Of a stretch of 41,370 nucleotides of DNA, positions 17,881 through 30,557 are shown one piece after another. Origin of the DNA: an uncultured Candidatus Actinomarina sp. (lineage in GTDB: Bacteria; Actinomycetota; Acidimicrobiia; Actinomarinales; Actinomarinaceae). The notes beneath the pieces were generated by a model. That model ran no database searches. It saw nothing but the letters and a program-made list of their open reading frames with translations, and was not told the DNA's origin. Location: positions 231,535-272,904 of the forward strand of contig CACDQN010000001.1 of the NCBI GenBank assembly GCA_902555055.1, read 5' to 3'. The translations under genes were made by a program, and so were the position numbers. Within the stretch, counting starts at the first letter, position 1. Every line of letters begins with the position of its first letter.

Positions 17881-18474
17881 ATGGTTAGAGAAGATAAAGT
17901 ACAAGCAGTTAAAGATTTGGAAGAATTATTTCAATCTGCAAACTCCCTTGTTCTTGCTGAATATAGAGGATTAACTGTTTCGCAGCAGACCCAATTAAGA
18001 AGAGAATTAAAGAAAGCCGGAGCTTCATTTAATGTTGTGAAAATGACATTAGCTAAAAGAGCTGCAGAAAACATAGGCCTAGATTCTCTTACAGAATATT
18101 TTTCTGGCCCAACCGGTGTCACAGTAATTGAATCTGACCCTGTCGAAGCTGCCAAAGTATTAAAAGAATTTTCAAAAGACAATGAGGCTTTCGTAATCAA
18201 GGGTGGATTAATGGATTCAGAACCATTATCTGTTGATCAAATTAATATCCTTGCAAATATTGAACCTAGAGATGTGTTGTTAGCGAAAATAGCCGGAGGC
18301 TTTAATGCACCCCTAGTTAAAGTTGCGGCTGGCACTAAAGCAATAATTAGTAAGGCTGGATATGCATTAAGTGCATTAGTTGATAAAAAAGTTTCAAATG
18401 GTGAAGTTTCTGAAGTTAACGAATCAAATAATGATGATGTGACTTCTGATGAAGTTAGTAATGAGGAGGAATAA
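17881..18474 (+). CDS. rplJ: 50S ribosomal protein uL10
   Basis: MVREDKVQAVKDLEELFQSANSLVLAEYRGLTVSQQTQLRRELKKAGASFNVVKMTLAKRA; the listed ORF extension to 17860 lies in the leader hairpin. Confidence 0.96.
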   Translation: MVREDKVQAVKDLEELFQSANSLVLAEYRGLTVSQQTQLRRELKKAGASFNVVKMTLAKRAAENIGLDSLTEYFSGPTGVTVIESDPVEAAKVLKEFSKDNEAFVIKGGLMDSEPLSVDQINILANIEPRDVLLAKIAGGFNAPLVKVAAGTKAIISKAGYALSALVDKKVSNGEVSEVNESNNDDVTSDEVSNEEE

Positions 18475-18477
18475 CAA

Positions 18478-18864
18478 ATGGCAAAAATGACAACTGATGA
18501 GTTGCTTGGTGTCTTTGAGGAAATGACTGTTCTAGAGCTGAAAGATTTTCTTGATGCTTTTGAGGAGAAATTTGATGTATCTGCCGCAGCTCCTGTAGCT
18601 GTTGCTGCTGCACCAGCTGGTGGAGGAGATGATGCAGGTGCGGGTGCCGAAAAAGACGCATTCGACGTAGTTCTAGCAGCAGCCGGATCTCAAAAGATTC
18701 AGGTTATCAAAGAAGTAAGAGGTTTAACAAGCCTTGGTCTAAAAGAAGCTAAAGAACTTGTTGATAATGCACCATCAGACATTCTTACTGGTGCTTCTAA
18801 GGAAGATGCTGAAAAAGCAAAAGAAGCTCTTGAAGGTGCTGGTGCAACTGTAGAGCTCAAATAA
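18478..18864 (+). CDS. rplL: 50S ribosomal protein bL12
   Basis: Ala/Gly-rich hinge and [43 protein letters not shown]. Confidence 0.98.
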   Translation: MAKMTTDELLGVFEEMTVLELKDFLDAFEEKFDVSAAAPVAVAAAPAGGGDDAGAGAEKDAFDVVLAAAGSQKIQVIKEVRGLTSLGLKEAKELVDNAPSDILTGASKEDAEKAKEALEGAGATVELK

Positions 18865-18880
18865 TATTACAATTATTTGT

Positions 18881-18908
18881 TTGCTTAAATAAAAAGTACT
18901 AATATACT
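18881..18908 (+). promoter_or_regulatory. Candidate internal promoter upstream of rpoBC
   Basis: TTGCTT (18881-18886), 16-nt spacer, TATACT (18903-18908). Confidence 0.4.
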
Positions 18909-18946
18909 CTACCTTTCGGGTAGCTGTTATTAATTTTTGAGGAGGC

Positions 18947-21900
18947 TTGTTGTCCGCTGTTCAGAATTCTAGACTTTCGTTTGCCAAGATTCCAAAAGTT
19001 CTAGATATTCCAGATTTATTAATTATACAAAAAGATTCGTTCAAATGGTTTATAGAAGAGGGTCTTAAAGATATCTTAGATGAGATATCCCCTATAGAAG
19101 ATTTCTCTGGCAGATTCTCATTAGAGTTTTTAAATCACTATTTTGAAGAACCTCTTAAGACCCTTGAAGATTGCAGAATAACTGACTCTACCTATTCACA
19201 ACCACTTTACGTTACTGCACAATTTTTAGATAGAGAAACGGGTCAAATAAAACAACAAACTGTTTTCCTCGGAGACTTTCCAATTATGACAGATACTGGA
19301 ACATTTTTGATAAATGGTACTGAAAGAGTAATAGTTAGTCAGCTTGTCAGATCTCCTGGTGTTTACTTTTCCCAAGAAATTGACAAAACATCTGATAAAG
19401 AAGTATTTATTGGAAAAATGATTCCTGGAAGAGGTGCATGGTTAGAGTTTGATACAGATAAGAGAGACACTTTGGGTGTGAGAGTAGATCGAAAAAGAAG
19501 ACAACACATTACTGGATTCTTGATGGCACTCGACGTTATTGAAAATAAAGAAGATGCAATTGAGCTACTTGGTGACTATCCATCAGTACATAATACTATT
19601 GATAGAGACCCTGACACCACAAGGGAAGCAGCTTTAATTGATTTATATCGAAAATTAAGACCTGGAGAACCAGCATCAGTTGAATCAGCTAAGAACCTAG
19701 TAAAACAAATGTTTTATACACCAAAAAGATATGATTTAACAAAAGTTGGTCGATATAAAGTAGAGCAAAAACTTGGTCGTCAATATGGAGAAAAAGATGC
19801 TGAAACATATACCACTGAGGGTGACGGAATGCTCAGGATTGATGACATGATTGACTCAATTAAATATGTAGTAGCTCTTCATGCTGGAGAAGATTCTTTT
19901 ATTAATAATAAAGGTAAAGAAATTCCAGTAAGACTTGATGATATTGATCATTTTGGAAACAGAAGAATTAGGACCGTCGGTGAGTTAGTTCAAAATCAAG
20001 TAAGAGTTGGACTAAGTAGACTTGAAAGAGTTGTAAGAGAGAGAATGACAACTCAAGAACCTGAAGCAATTACTCCTCAGTCTCTTATTAATATTAGACC
20101 TATACAAGCTTCACTTAAGGAATTTTTTGGAACAAGTCAGCTAAGCCAGTTTATGGATCAACCAAATCCAATTGCGGGCTTAACTCACAGGAGAAGGCTA
20201 TCAGCACTTGGTCCTGGTGGACTGTCAAGAGAACGAGCTGGATTTGAAGTAAGAGATGTTCATCCATCTCACTATGGAAGAATGTGCCCAATTGAAACTC
20301 CTGAAGGTCCAAATATTGGCTTGATTGGAACACTAGCAACTTACGGGAGGGTTAATAAGTTTGGATTTATAGAGACTCCTTATTGGAAAGTTGAAAATGG
20401 GGTTGTAAAGACAAATAGAGCTGTTTATCTCACTGCTGCCCAGGAAGATGAATACACAATAGCTCAAGCGAATGCTCCCTTGAAAGAAGATGGTACATTT
20501 CAGAACAAAAGGGTACTTTCTAGACAAAATGGTGGCGATGTTGCTTTTGTATCTGATAAAGAAATTGATTTTATGGATGTAAGTCCTAAACAGATTTGTT
20601 CAGTTACAACTGCTTTGATTCCATTTTTAGAACATGATGATGCCAACAGAGCACTTATGGGTTCCAATATGCAACGACAAGCTGTTCCATTAGTAAAAAC
20701 GGAAGCCCCATATGTCGGTACAGGCATGGAAGAAAATGTTGCAAGAGATTCAGGCGAGGCTCTTATATCTAATGTTTCAGGAAGAGTTGAAGAGGTTTCT
20801 GGAGACGAAATAATAGTTAAAGAAGAGGGAACAAATAAGAAGCATCGTTTTCCTGTTTTGAAATTTAAGAGATCAAACCAGGCTACAAGTTGGAATCAAA
20901 AACCACTTGTTTCCGTTGGAATAAAAGTCAAGCCGGGAGATGTATTAGCAGACGGCCCTAGTACTCAAGGTGGAGAATTAGCTCTTGGTAAAAACCTATT
21001 AGTTGGATACATGCCCTGGGATGGCTATAACTTTGAAGATTCCATTGTTATTTCTGAACGACTTGTAAAAGAAGATGTTTTGACATCCGTTCATATTGCT
21101 GAGCATGAAATAGAGGCAAGAGATACAAAATTAGGTGAGGAAGAGATAACAAGAGATATTCCAAACGTTGCAGAGGAAGTTTTGATGGATCTCGATGAAA
21201 TGGGAATTGTAAGAATTGGTGCCGAGGTATCTCCTGGAGATTATTTGGTTGGTAAAGTAACACCTAAAGGAGAGACTGAGCTCACACCAGAAGAAAGACT
21301 TTTACGGGCAATATTTGGTGAAAAAGCACGAGAAGTTAGAGATACATCTCTTAGAGTGCCTCACGGTGAACGAGGAAAAGTTATTGATGTCCAAATACTT
21401 AAACGAGATGATGGTGCTGATCTCCCTCCTGGAGTTAATCAAAAAGTTAGAGTTTATGTTGCAATTCAAAGAAAAATACAAGTTGGAGATAAACTATCTG
21501 GTCGACATGGAAACAAAGGTGTAATTTCAAAAATTCTACCTATTGAGGACATGCCTTATATGGAAGATGGAACCTCCTTAGATATTATGCTTTCACCTCT
21601 TGGTGTACCAAGTCGTATGAATCTTGGCCAAATTTTAGAGACTCATCTTGGTTGGGCTGCAGATCAGGGTTGGTCTGAGTATAAAGGATCGACTAAAGCT
21701 GCAAAAGGTGCAAAACCAGGAACCCTTATTTCTACCCCTGTGTTTGATGGTGCAGATGAAGAAGAGATTCATGAAATTCTTAGAAATGTAAATCCTAATC
21801 GTGATGGGGGTCTTCTTGTAAACGAAGATGGAAAAGCAACACTATATGATGGAAGAACCGGAGAGGCTTTTGATGCAAAAATTACAGTTGGGTATACATA

Positions 21901-22339
21901 TATATTGAAATTAATCCATTTAGTAGATGAAAAAATTCATGCCAGATCAACAGGACCTTATTCAATGATTACTCAGCAGCCTCTTGGAGGAAAAGCACAA
22001 TTTGGTGGTCAAAGATTTGGAGAAATGGAAGTTTGGGCTCTTGAAGCTTACGGTGCAAGCTATGCATTGCAGGAACTTCTAACAATTAAATCTGATGATA
22101 CCGTTGGTAGAGTAAAGGTATATGAGTCAATTGTTAAAGGTGATAACATTCCAGAACCGGGAATTCCGGAATCCTTTAAAGTTTTATTGAAAGAAATGCA
22201 GAGCCTATGTCTTAATGTGGAAATTCTATCTGCTGGTGAAGAGATTTCTATGAAAGACATCAGTGATGAATATGTTAAAACAGCCGAAACTCTTGGAATT
22301 GATATGACAAGACCTGAACAAGATGAGGCGGAGGTTTAA
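18947..22339 (+). CDS. rpoB: DNA-directed RNA polymerase subunit beta (TTG start)
   Basis: [12 protein letters not shown]...[56 protein letters not shown] upstream of TTG. Confidence 0.98.
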   Translation: MLSAVQNSRLSFAKIPKVLDIPDLLIIQKDSFKWFIEEGLKDILDEISPIEDFSGRFSLEFLNHYFEEPLKTLEDCRITDSTYSQPLYVTAQFLDRETGQIKQQTVFLGDFPIMTDTGTFLINGTERVIVSQLVRSPGVYFSQEIDKTSDKEVFIGKMIPGRGAWLEFDTDKRDTLGVRVDRKRRQHITGFLMALDVIENKEDAIELLGDYPSVHNTIDRDPDTTREAALIDLYRKLRPGEPASVESAKNLVKQMFYTPKRYDLTKVGRYKVEQKLGRQYGEKDAETYTTEGDGMLRIDDMIDSIKYVVALHAGEDSFINNKGKEIPVRLDDIDHFGNRRIRTVGELVQNQVRVGLSRLERVVRERMTTQEPEAITPQSLINIRPIQASLKEFFGTSQLSQFMDQPNPIAGLTHRRRLSALGPGGLSRERAGFEVRDVHPSHYGRMCPIETPEGPNIGLIGTLATYGRVNKFGFIETPYWKVENGVVKTNRAVYLTAAQEDEYTIAQANAPLKEDGTFQNKRVLSRQNGGDVAFVSDKEIDFMDVSPKQICSVTTALIPFLEHDDANRALMGSNMQRQAVPLVKTEAPYVGTGMEENVARDSGEALISNVSGRVEEVSGDEIIVKEEGTNKKHRFPVLKFKRSNQATSWNQKPLVSVGIKVKPGDVLADGPSTQGGELALGKNLLVGYMPWDGYNFEDSIVISERLVKEDVLTSVHIAEHEIEARDTKLGEEEITRDIPNVAEEVLMDLDEMGIVRIGAEVSPGDYLVGKVTPKGETELTPEERLLRAIFGEKAREVRDTSLRVPHGERGKVIDVQILKRDDGADLPPGVNQKVRVYVAIQRKIQVGDKLSGRHGNKGVISKILPIEDMPYMEDGTSLDIMLSPLGVPSRMNLGQILETHLGWAADQGWSEYKGSTKAAKGAKPGTLISTPVFDGADEEEIHEILRNVNPNRDGGLLVNEDGKATLYDGRTGEAFDAKITVGYTYILKLIHLVDEKIHARSTGPYSMITQQPLGGKAQFGGQRFGEMEVWALEAYGASYALQELLTIKSDDTVGRVKVYESIVKGDNIPEPGIPESFKVLLKEMQSLCLNVEILSAGEEISMKDISDEYVKTAETLGIDMTRPEQDEAEV

Positions 22340-22342
22340 ATC

Positions 22343-25300
22343 ATGGAAAAAATATTTGATGAATTAAGTATTAGTCTTGCAACCTCAGATCAAATGAGAA
22401 GCTGGTCATTTGGAGAAGTAAAGAAACCTGAAACAATAAACTATAGAACATTGAAACCTGAGAAAGATGGTTTATTTGATGAAAGAATTTTTGGCCCGAC
22501 AAAGGATTGGGAATGTTCGTGTGGAAGATATAAAAGAATTAGATATAGAGGAATTAATTGTGAACGTTGTGGTGTTGAGGTTACTAGAAGAGAAGTTAGA
22601 CGTGAACGAATGGGTCACATTGAACTTGCTGCTCCCGTAACACATATCTGGTACTTTAAAGGAGTTCCAAGTCGTTTAGGTTATTTTCTTGATATGTCAC
22701 CAAAAGAACTCGAGAAAGTTATTTATTTTGCTGCATACCTAGTAGTTTCAATTGATTCGAAAAAAAGAACAAAAGATTTAGCTGAACTTGATGAAGCTGT
22801 AGTTGCAGAAGTAGAAATCGTCAACGAAGACTTTGAAGAGTGGGAGCAAAAAAGAATTAAACAAATGGATACAGAAATTAAAGCTATGGAAAATGCTAAA
22901 ATTCCTGAGCCTGAAATTCAAATAAGAAAAAAAGAAGTCGAAAAAGAAATAAAGCAAAAAAAAGCTAAATCAGATGCGGAAATAAAAGTTATTGAAGAAG
23001 CATTCTCAACGCTCAAAACTTTAAAACCTAAGACACTTATTGAAAATGATACATTATGGCGCGAAATGATTGACAAGTACGATGAATACTTTACTGGTGG
23101 AATGGGTGCAGAAGCTGTTAGGGAGTTAGTCCAATTAGTTGATTTAAAAGCTGAAATGGAAAAGTTAGAATCAGATTTAGAGTCTAAATCTGCTCAAAGA
23201 AGACAAAGAGCTATCCAAAGGATGAAAGTTATTAAACCTTTCGCCGATGGGAAAAACCCACCTGAAGCTATGATACTTGAAGTCATCCCCGTAATACCCC
23301 CTGAGCTCAGACCAATGGTCCAGCTTGACGGTGGCAGATTTGCTACCTCTGATTTAAATGACTTGTATAGAAGACTTATAAATAGAAACAATAGGCTTAA
23401 GAAACTAATTGAACTTGGTGCTCCTGAGATAATTATCAGTAACGAAAAACGTATGCTTCAAGAATCAGTTGATGCATTATTTGACAATGGTAGAAGAGGA
23501 AGAGCGGTAGCGGGTGCTGGAGGTAGAGGTCTTAAATCACTTTCAGACATGTTGAAGGGAAAACAAGGTAGGTTCCGTCAAAATTTACTAGGTAAGAGAG
23601 TTGACTATTCTGCTAGATCAGTAATTGTTGTTGGTCCTCATTTAGAACTTCAGCAATGTGGTCTCCCTAAAATGATGGCACTCGAACTTTTCAAGCCTTT
23701 TGTTATGAAAAGATTAGTTGAGTTAGGTTTAGCGCAAAATATTAAATCTGCAAAAAGAATGGTTGAAAGATCAAGAGCTCAAGTTTGGGATGTTTTAGCA
23801 GAAGTAATTGAAGAACATCCAGTATTGTTAAATAGAGCTCCAACCTTACATAGATTAGGAATCCAAGCATTTGAGCCAATATTAGTTGAAGGTAAAGCAA
23901 TTCAAGTTCATCCATTAGTTTGTGAAGCATTTAATGCTGATTTTGATGGCGATCAGATGGCTGTTCATGTGCCACTTTCAGCTGAAGCACAAGCTGAAGC
24001 AAGAGTACTAATGCTTTCCACTAACAATGTATTATCTCCTGCATCCGGAAATCCAATTGTCTCACCAAGTCAGGACATGGTTATTGGTTTGTACTACATT
24101 ACAGAATGTCATAAAGAACTTGATACTGCAAAACTTAACTTCGTTGACTTTAATGAAGCTCAGATTGCGTATGAGAATGGACATATAGAACTTCAAACTC
24201 CAATAAATGTAAGAGTTGGAGAATTAGCTGGTGATCCTGAAATCCATTCAGAGTTATATGGAAGATTTTCTGAATTGTTAACTGAAGAACCAGTTGATGG
24301 ATCAAAACTCATTCAAACAACTTTAGGTAGATTACATTTCAACTCTATACTTCCTCCTAATTTTCCTTTTATTCAAGCATCTGTGAGAAAACCACAAATG
24401 AAAAAAATTATCGCTGAAGCAATTGAAAGATATAACAAAGCAGAATTAAGAGTGTTTCTTGACTCAATGAAATCTGTCGGGTTTACATTTGGCGCTAAAG
24501 CCGGTTTAAGTGTAGCAATGACTGATGTAAAAACTCCTCCAAGTAAAAATCAAATACTTGAAAAATACGAAGGTGAAGCTGAAAAAGTTGAAAAGCAGTT
24601 TAATGCTGATGTCATCACTGAAAATGAGAGAAAACAAAAAATTATTGAAATATGGAATGAAGCTACTGAAGAAGTACAGGAAGCGATGAAGCTTGAACTA
24701 GAAGCAGAAGAGTTTAACCCAGTAGATATGATGGTTAAGTCAGGTGCTAGAGGAAACATGATGCAGGTTAGACAACTTGCAGGTATGAGAGGGTTAGTAG
24801 CTAACCCTAAGGGAGACATTATTGAAAGACCAATTAAGAGCAATTTTAGAGAGGGTATGTCTGTCTTAGAATATTTCATATCTACACACGGTGCAAGGAA
24901 AGGACTTGCTGATACAGCTTTAAGAACTGCGGACTCGGGCTATTTAACAAGAAGATTAGTAGATGTTGCTGCAGGGATTGTAGTTAAAGAATTAGGTGAT
25001 GAAAATATTGACTGGAGAGGTACTAAGAAAAAGGTAAAGATTGATGGAAAGGTAAGTAGATATTTACATTCAACCCTTTACGGCAGAGTATTATCTGAAG
25101 ATATAAAAGTTGATAAAAAATTAGTGCAACTCGATAATGGTCAGAAACTTACCAAAGGAACTTACATTGATGCAGAGGTTCTTGATGCTATTGGTAAATC
25201 TGGAGTTGATGATGTTCATGTATTGACTCCGTTTAACTCGCTTAACCCAGAATCAATGGATCCTTTGTGTTATGGATTTAGCCTTGCAACTGGAAAGCCA

Positions 25301-26257
25301 GTTGAGGTTGGTGAAGCAGTTGGTATTATCTCAGCGCAATCAATCGGAGAGCCTGGTACTCAGCTTACAATGAGAACTTTTCACACTGGAGGAGTAGTAG
25401 GATTAGACATTACATCTGGTCTGCCAAGAATTGTTGAGCTTTTTGAAGCAAGAACCCCTAAAGGTAAGGCTGTTCTTTCTCCAATTAATGGAAAGGTCAA
25501 ATCAATTGAAGTTACTCCTGAAGGTAATAGAACTATTTTAATTAATAACGAAAAAGAAGAAGTTGAGTTACTAGTTTTGAGACGACAAACTCTCTTAATT
25601 AATCAAGGAGATGCATTAGAAGCAGGACAGTCGCTAACTACCGGTCCAAAAGATCCTAAAGAAGTTTTACAAATAAATGGAGTAAGAACTTGTCAAGAAT
25701 ACCTTGTTGATGAAGTCCAAAAGACTTACAGAGATCAGGGAGTTGAGGTTCATGACAAACATGTTGAGATGATAGTTCGTCAAATGTTGAGAAGAGTAAG
25801 GATTGTTAAATCTAATGATTCTGAATTCTTGCCAAACGAATTAGCTGATACAACACAATTTAGAAAGACTAATCAAGAGTTAGTCAAAGACGGTAAAGTA
25901 CCTGCTGAAGGACGACCTGAGCTTATGGGTATCACAAAAGCTAGCCTTGCAACAGATTCATGGTTATCAGCAGCATCTTTCCAAGAAACAACAAGAGTGC
26001 TCACAGAAGCTGCTATGAAGAGAAGTAGTGACTCCTTGAGTGGTTTAAAAGAAAACGTAATTATTGGTACATTAATTCCAGCAGGTACTGGTTCAAATGC
26101 ATATCAATCATTTACACCTTCTTTGCCAGATGCTCCTGAGGTTTCGGAATTAGGATTTATGACACCATCCTCAGAAGAGTCTGATGATGATGCTTTGCCA
26201 AATCCTGCGCAATGGTTAGCTATGTTAGGTGAAGAAAAAGAGGATGAAGACGAATAA
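22343..26257 (+). CDS. rpoC: DNA-directed RNA polymerase subunit beta' (actinobacterial-type architecture)
   Basis: [23 protein letters not shown] (zinc site 1), [15 protein letters not shown] catalytic motif, [23 protein letters not shown]. Confidence 0.98.
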   Translation: MEKIFDELSISLATSDQMRSWSFGEVKKPETINYRTLKPEKDGLFDERIFGPTKDWECSCGRYKRIRYRGINCERCGVEVTRREVRRERMGHIELAAPVTHIWYFKGVPSRLGYFLDMSPKELEKVIYFAAYLVVSIDSKKRTKDLAELDEAVVAEVEIVNEDFEEWEQKRIKQMDTEIKAMENAKIPEPEIQIRKKEVEKEIKQKKAKSDAEIKVIEEAFSTLKTLKPKTLIENDTLWREMIDKYDEYFTGGMGAEAVRELVQLVDLKAEMEKLESDLESKSAQRRQRAIQRMKVIKPFADGKNPPEAMILEVIPVIPPELRPMVQLDGGRFATSDLNDLYRRLINRNNRLKKLIELGAPEIIISNEKRMLQESVDALFDNGRRGRAVAGAGGRGLKSLSDMLKGKQGRFRQNLLGKRVDYSARSVIVVGPHLELQQCGLPKMMALELFKPFVMKRLVELGLAQNIKSAKRMVERSRAQVWDVLAEVIEEHPVLLNRAPTLHRLGIQAFEPILVEGKAIQVHPLVCEAFNADFDGDQMAVHVPLSAEAQAEARVLMLSTNNVLSPASGNPIVSPSQDMVIGLYYITECHKELDTAKLNFVDFNEAQIAYENGHIELQTPINVRVGELAGDPEIHSELYGRFSELLTEEPVDGSKLIQTTLGRLHFNSILPPNFPFIQASVRKPQMKKIIAEAIERYNKAELRVFLDSMKSVGFTFGAKAGLSVAMTDVKTPPSKNQILEKYEGEAEKVEKQFNADVITENERKQKIIEIWNEATEEVQEAMKLELEAEEFNPVDMMVKSGARGNMMQVRQLAGMRGLVANPKGDIIERPIKSNFREGMSVLEYFISTHGARKGLADTALRTADSGYLTRRLVDVAAGIVVKELGDENIDWRGTKKKVKIDGKVSRYLHSTLYGRVLSEDIKVDKKLVQLDNGQKLTKGTYIDAEVLDAIGKSGVDDVHVLTPFNSLNPESMDPLCYGFSLATGKPVEVGEAVGIISAQSIGEPGTQLTMRTFHTGGVVGLDITSGLPRIVELFEARTPKGKAVLSPINGKVKSIEVTPEGNRTILINNEKEEVELLVLRRQTLLINQGDALEAGQSLTTGPKDPKEVLQINGVRTCQEYLVDEVQKTYRDQGVEVHDKHVEMIVRQMLRRVRIVKSNDSEFLPNELADTTQFRKTNQELVKDGKVPAEGRPELMGITKASLATDSWLSAASFQETTRVLTEAAMKRSSDSLSGLKENVIIGTLIPAGTGSNAYQSFTPSLPDAPEVSELGFMTPSSEESDDDALPNPAQWLAMLGEEKEDEDE

Positions 26258-26275
26258 AAACTTATAAATAATAGG

Positions 26276-26304
26276 TTGTTGTAACTTTAAATTCGTCATA
26301 TACT
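26276..26304 (+). promoter_or_regulatory. Candidate sigma70-like promoter for the str operon (rpsL)
   Basis: TTGTTG (26276-26281), 17-nt spacer, TATACT (26299-26304), about 45 nt upstream of rpsL. Confidence 0.55.
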
Positions 26305-26349
26305 TCTTTTTCGGTAAGCCAAAAATTAAATTTATTGATTGGATAAATT

Positions 26350-26718
26350 ATGCCCACTATACAACAGTTGGTAAGAAAAGGACGAAAGTCTAAAGTGTCA
26401 AAAGAAAAGACACCTGGACTTAAAGGATCTCCTCAAAGAAGAGGCGTATGTACTCGCGTATATACGGTCACGCCTAAAAAGCCTAACTCTGCCTTAAGAA
26501 AAGTTTGTAGGGTAAGGCTATCCACAGGAACAGAAGTTACTGCATACATTCCTGGTGAAGGTCACAATTTACAAGAACACTCAATCGTTTTAGTAAGAGG
26601 GGGACGAGTAAAAGACCTTCCTGGTGTTAGGTATAAAGTGATTAGGGGAGCTCTCGACACCTCTGGGGTTACCGATAGAAAACAAGCTAGGTCAAGATAC
26701 GGAAGTAAAAAAGGTTAA
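26350..26718 (+). CDS. rpsL: 30S ribosomal protein uS12
   Basis: [12 protein letters not shown]...[21 protein letters not shown]...[28 protein letters not shown]. Confidence 0.98.
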   Translation: MPTIQQLVRKGRKSKVSKEKTPGLKGSPQRRGVCTRVYTVTPKKPNSALRKVCRVRLSTGTEVTAYIPGEGHNLQEHSIVLVRGGRVKDLPGVRYKVIRGALDTSGVTDRKQARSRYGSKKG

Positions 26719-26721
26719 ATC

Positions 26722-27189
26722 ATGAGAAGGGGACCATCTTTAAAACGAAAAGCAGAGCCAGACCCTATTTATAACAGCGTTTTAGTTTCACAGATAATTA
26801 ACCAAGTTCTCTTAGATGGAAAAAAAGATTTGGCAAGCGGTATTGTTTATAGTGCCCTTGAATTAGTAGAAAAACAATCAGGTTCTGATCCAATAAATGT
26901 ATTAAAAGATGCATTCGAAAATATAAAACCTCAAATTGAAACAAAATCTAGACGTGTTGGTGGTACTAATTATCAAGTACCAATGGAAGTTCCTTATCGA
27001 AGAAGTACAACTCTTGCAATCAGATGGTTAGTTGGTTCATCTAGAAAAAGAGGAGAGAAAACAATGTCCGAAAGACTTGGAAGAGAAATTTTGGATGCAA
27101 GTAATAAAACAGGAGCTTCTGTCAAAAAAAGAGAAGATGTCCATAAAATGGCAGAGTCAAATAGAGCTTTCGCTCATTACAGGTGGTAA
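26722..27189 (+). CDS. rpsG: 30S ribosomal protein uS7
   Basis: [35 protein letters not shown]...[14 protein letters not shown]. Confidence 0.98.
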   Translation: MRRGPSLKRKAEPDPIYNSVLVSQIINQVLLDGKKDLASGIVYSALELVEKQSGSDPINVLKDAFENIKPQIETKSRRVGGTNYQVPMEVPYRRSTTLAIRWLVGSSRKRGEKTMSERLGREILDASNKTGASVKKREDVHKMAESNRAFAHYRW

Positions 27190-27192
27190 ATA

Positions 27193-29280
27193 ATGTCTAG
27201 AGAAGTTGAACTTTTAAATTTAAGAAATATTGGAATAATGGCTCATATTGATGCTGGTAAAACTACGCTAACTGAACGTATTCTCTATTACACAGGTAAA
27301 ACTTATAAAATTGGTGAAGTTCATGACGGCGCTGCTGTTATGGACTGGATGGAGCAAGAACAAGAACGTGGAATAACAATTACATCAGCTGCTACAACCT
27401 GTTCTTGGAATAAGCACACAATTAATATTATTGATACACCTGGACACGTTGATTTTACAGTTGAAGTTGAGAGATCTCTTAGGGTTCTAGATGGGGCTGT
27501 AGCTGTATTTGATGGAGTAGCAGGTGTAGAGCCTCAATCTGAAACTGTATGGAGGCAAGCTGATAAATATAATGTTCCAAGAATCTGTTTTGTTAATAAA
27601 CTAGATAGAACAGGTGCAGATTTTGATTTTGATGTCCAGTCTATTATTGACAGACTTGAAGCTAAGCCAGCTGTTTTACATATTCCAATCGGAGCAGAAG
27701 CAGATTTTAAAGGTGTTATTGATCTTGTAGATATGAAAGCTCACACATGGTCAAAAGATGATGGTTCAGAGTGGGATATTTCAGAGATTCCTGAAGATAA
27801 ATTAGAAGAAGCACAACTAAAACGACAAGAACTTTTAGATGTTGTAGCTGAAGCAGATGATGATGTTCTTGAGAAATATTTTTCAGAAGAAGAACTCACA
27901 ACAGATGATATAAAGAAAGCTATCAGAAAAGGAACTCTTGATGGATTATTTGTTCCTGTATTAGCAGGTAGTGCTTTTAAAAATAAAGGTGTACAGTTAC
28001 TGCTTGACGCAGTTGTTGACTACTTGCCATCTCCTCTTGATATAGAAGAAGTAAAAGGTTTTAAACCAGGAGACGAAGAGAATGAACTTACACGAGAACA
28101 TAGTGATGACGACCCATTTTCCGCACTAGCTTTTAAAGTAGTTAGTGACCCTCATGTCGGTAAGCTTACATATTTTAGAGTATATTCTGGAACACTCAAC
28201 AAGGGTGATAAAGTTACAAATACCACAACTGGTAAAGAAGAGAGACTTGGTCGTATTTTAAGAATGCATTCCAACTCTAGAGAAGATATTGATTTTATTT
28301 GCGCAGGAGATATTGTTGCAGGAGTAGGTCTTAAAAATGCTAAGACAGGTGATACACTGTCTGCTTCATCAGACTTAATACAGTTAGAATCTATGACATT
28401 TCCTGAACCAGTTATTTCTGTGGCTATTGAACCAAAATCTAAAGCTGATGAAGAAAAGCTTTCTGAAGGCTTGCAAAAATTAGCAGAAGAAGATCCAACA
28501 TTTAGAGTACAGTCTGATGAAGAAACTGGTCAAACAATTATCTCAGGAATGGGAGAGTTACATTTAGATATTCTTGTTGACAGGCTAAAACGAGAATTTA
28601 AAGTTGAAGCAAATATTGGAAAACCTCAGGTTGCTTATAGAGAAGCTCTTAAAAAGAAAACAGATGTTGAAGCAAAATATATTCGCCAGAGTGGTGGTAG
28701 AGGACAGTATGGCCATGTAGTTATGGAGTTCGAACCAATTGAAGACGGCTATGAGTTTGTTGACTTAATTAAGAGTGGAAGAATTCCTAAAGAATACATA
28801 CCATCAGTAAATGCTGGAGTAGAAGCTGCTATGGAAACTGGAGTTCTTGCTGGATATCCATTAGTTAATGTTAGAGCAACATTGAAAGATGGAACCTACC
28901 ATGATGTTGACTCTTCTGAGATGGCGTTCAAAATTGCTGGGTCGATGGCTCTTAAAGATGGTGCAAAAAAAGCTGGAGTAAAACTTCTTGAACCAGTTAT
29001 GACAGTTGAGGTGGTAACACCAGAAGATTTTATGGGAGATGTTGTCGGAGATCTATCCTCAAGACGAGGAAAGATAGCTGAAATGGAGCAAAGAGGATCT
29101 GCAAAGGTCGTTAATGCTAAAGTACCGTTATCAGAAATGTTTGGGTATGCAACTGATTTGCGTTCTCGAACACAAGGCCGTGCAACATTTACGATGCAGT
29201 TTGACAGTTATGAAGCTGTACCAGACTCCATAACAAAAGAAATAACTGCGAGTATTCGTGGAGTAGAGGTTGAAGTCTAA
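27193..29280 (+). CDS. fusA: Elongation factor G
   Basis: [56 protein letters not shown]...[23 protein letters not shown]. Confidence 0.98.
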   Translation: MSREVELLNLRNIGIMAHIDAGKTTLTERILYYTGKTYKIGEVHDGAAVMDWMEQEQERGITITSAATTCSWNKHTINIIDTPGHVDFTVEVERSLRVLDGAVAVFDGVAGVEPQSETVWRQADKYNVPRICFVNKLDRTGADFDFDVQSIIDRLEAKPAVLHIPIGAEADFKGVIDLVDMKAHTWSKDDGSEWDISEIPEDKLEEAQLKRQELLDVVAEADDDVLEKYFSEEELTTDDIKKAIRKGTLDGLFVPVLAGSAFKNKGVQLLLDAVVDYLPSPLDIEEVKGFKPGDEENELTREHSDDDPFSALAFKVVSDPHVGKLTYFRVYSGTLNKGDKVTNTTTGKEERLGRILRMHSNSREDIDFICAGDIVAGVGLKNAKTGDTLSASSDLIQLESMTFPEPVISVAIEPKSKADEEKLSEGLQKLAEEDPTFRVQSDEETGQTIISGMGELHLDILVDRLKREFKVEANIGKPQVAYREALKKKTDVEAKYIRQSGGRGQYGHVVMEFEPIEDGYEFVDLIKSGRIPKEYIPSVNAGVEAAMETGVLAGYPLVNVRATLKDGTYHDVDSSEMAFKIAGSMALKDGAKKAGVKLLEPVMTVEVVTPEDFMGDVVGDLSSRRGKIAEMEQRGSAKVVNAKVPLSEMFGYATDLRSRTQGRATFTMQFDSYEAVPDSITKEITASIRGVEVEV

Positions 29281-29320
29281 ATCTTGATTGATTTAGATTT
29301 TAAATAAAAGGAGAAAAAAA

Positions 29321-30505
29321 ATGTCAAAAGAAAAATTTGACCGAAGCAAGCCTCATGTGAACATCGGTACAATGGGACACATTGACCATGGTAAAACCAC
29401 ATTGACGGCCGCTATAACAAAAGTCTTAGCAGAGAATGAAGGTGGAGAAGCTACAGCTTTTGAAGATATTGATAAAGCACCTGAAGAAAGAGAAAGAGGA
29501 ATCACAATTCAGATTGCTCACGTAGAGTATGAGACACCTAACAGACATTATGCTCACGTTGATATGCCTGGTCACGCTGATTATGTTAAAAACATGATTA
29601 CTGGTGCTGCACAGGTTGACGGAGCAATTTTAGTAGTATCTGCTGCTGATGGCCCAATGCCTCAAACTAGAGAGCATGTGCTTCTAGCTAGGCAGGTTGG
29701 AGTTCCAGCTATAGCTGTCTTTCTTAACAAAGTAGACCAGGTAGACGACGATGAGTTGTTAGACCTTGTTGAAATGGAAGTAAGAGAATTACTAAATGAA
29801 TACGATTTCCCAGGTGATGATGTTCCTGTTGTCAAAGGTTCTGCTTTAGCAGCGCTTGAAGGCAAAGAGGATGGAGTTAAAGCTGTTCTTGAATTAATGG
29901 AAAATGTTGATAGCTACATCGAGGAACCTACAAGAATTGTTGACAAACCATTTCTTATGCCAGTTGAGGACGTATTTTCTATCACAGGTAGAGGTACTGT
30001 TGTAACAGGTAGAATTGAACAAGGAATTGTAAATGTCAATGATGAAGTTGAAATCGTTGGAATTAGAGAAACATCAAAATCAGTTTGTACTGGTGTTGAA
30101 ATGTTTAGAAAGCTACTTGATGAAGGTAGAGCTGGTGATAATGTCGGACTTCTTTTAAGAGGTGTAGACAAAGAAGATGTTGAAAGAGGTCAAGTAATTT
30201 CTGAACCTGGTTCAATAACACCACATACTAAATTTGAGGCTGAAGTTTATGTTTTAACTAAAGAAGAAGGTGGAAGACACAACCCATTCTTTAAAGGATA
30301 TAGACCACAATTTTATTTCAGAACAACTGACGTAACAGGTGAAGTGCACTTGGCAGAAGGTACTGAAATGGTTATGCCTGGAGATAACGTTCCAATTACA
30401 GTTGAATTAATTTCCCCAATTGCTATGGAAGAGGGAGTTAAATTTGCTATCAGAGAAGGTGGTAGAACTGTTGGGGCAGGACAAGTAACTAAAGTTATAG
30501 AGTAA
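29321..30505 (+). CDS. tuf: Elongation factor Tu
   Basis: [49 protein letters not shown]. Confidence 0.98.
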   Translation: MSKEKFDRSKPHVNIGTMGHIDHGKTTLTAAITKVLAENEGGEATAFEDIDKAPEERERGITIQIAHVEYETPNRHYAHVDMPGHADYVKNMITGAAQVDGAILVVSAADGPMPQTREHVLLARQVGVPAIAVFLNKVDQVDDDELLDLVEMEVRELLNEYDFPGDDVPVVKGSALAALEGKEDGVKAVLELMENVDSYIEEPTRIVDKPFLMPVEDVFSITGRGTVVTGRIEQGIVNVNDEVEIVGIRETSKSVCTGVEMFRKLLDEGRAGDNVGLLLRGVDKEDVERGQVISEPGSITPHTKFEAEVYVLTKEEGGRHNPFFKGYRPQFYFRTTDVTGEVHLAEGTEMVMPGDNVPITVELISPIAMEEGVKFAIREGGRTVGAGQVTKVIE

Positions 30506-30513
30506 TAAAAATT

Positions 30514-30548
30514 AACCGGGAGTAGACTTTATACTCCCGGTTTTTTTT
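30514..30548 (+). terminator. Rho-independent terminator after tuf
   Basis: AACCGGGAGTA-GACTTTA-TACTCCCGGTT, 11-bp perfect stem followed by a T-tract. Confidence 0.93.
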
Positions 30549-30557
30549 GAGGAAAAA

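Noticed and set aside
18909-18923. Hairpin CTACC-TTTCG-GGTAG upstream of rpoB as a possible attenuator
   Set aside because: Only a 5-bp stem with no immediate T-tract; too weak to call without conservation or 3'-end data.
24550-24879. 109-aa minus-strand ORF opposite rpoC
   Set aside because: Antisense to conserved rpoC; low-complexity Ser/Ile-rich translation typical of shadow ORFs.
29321-30505. Horizontal transfer of tuf, because parts of the sequence resemble proteobacterial EF-Tu
   Set aside because: EF-Tu is too conserved to judge by eye; would need a phylogeny.
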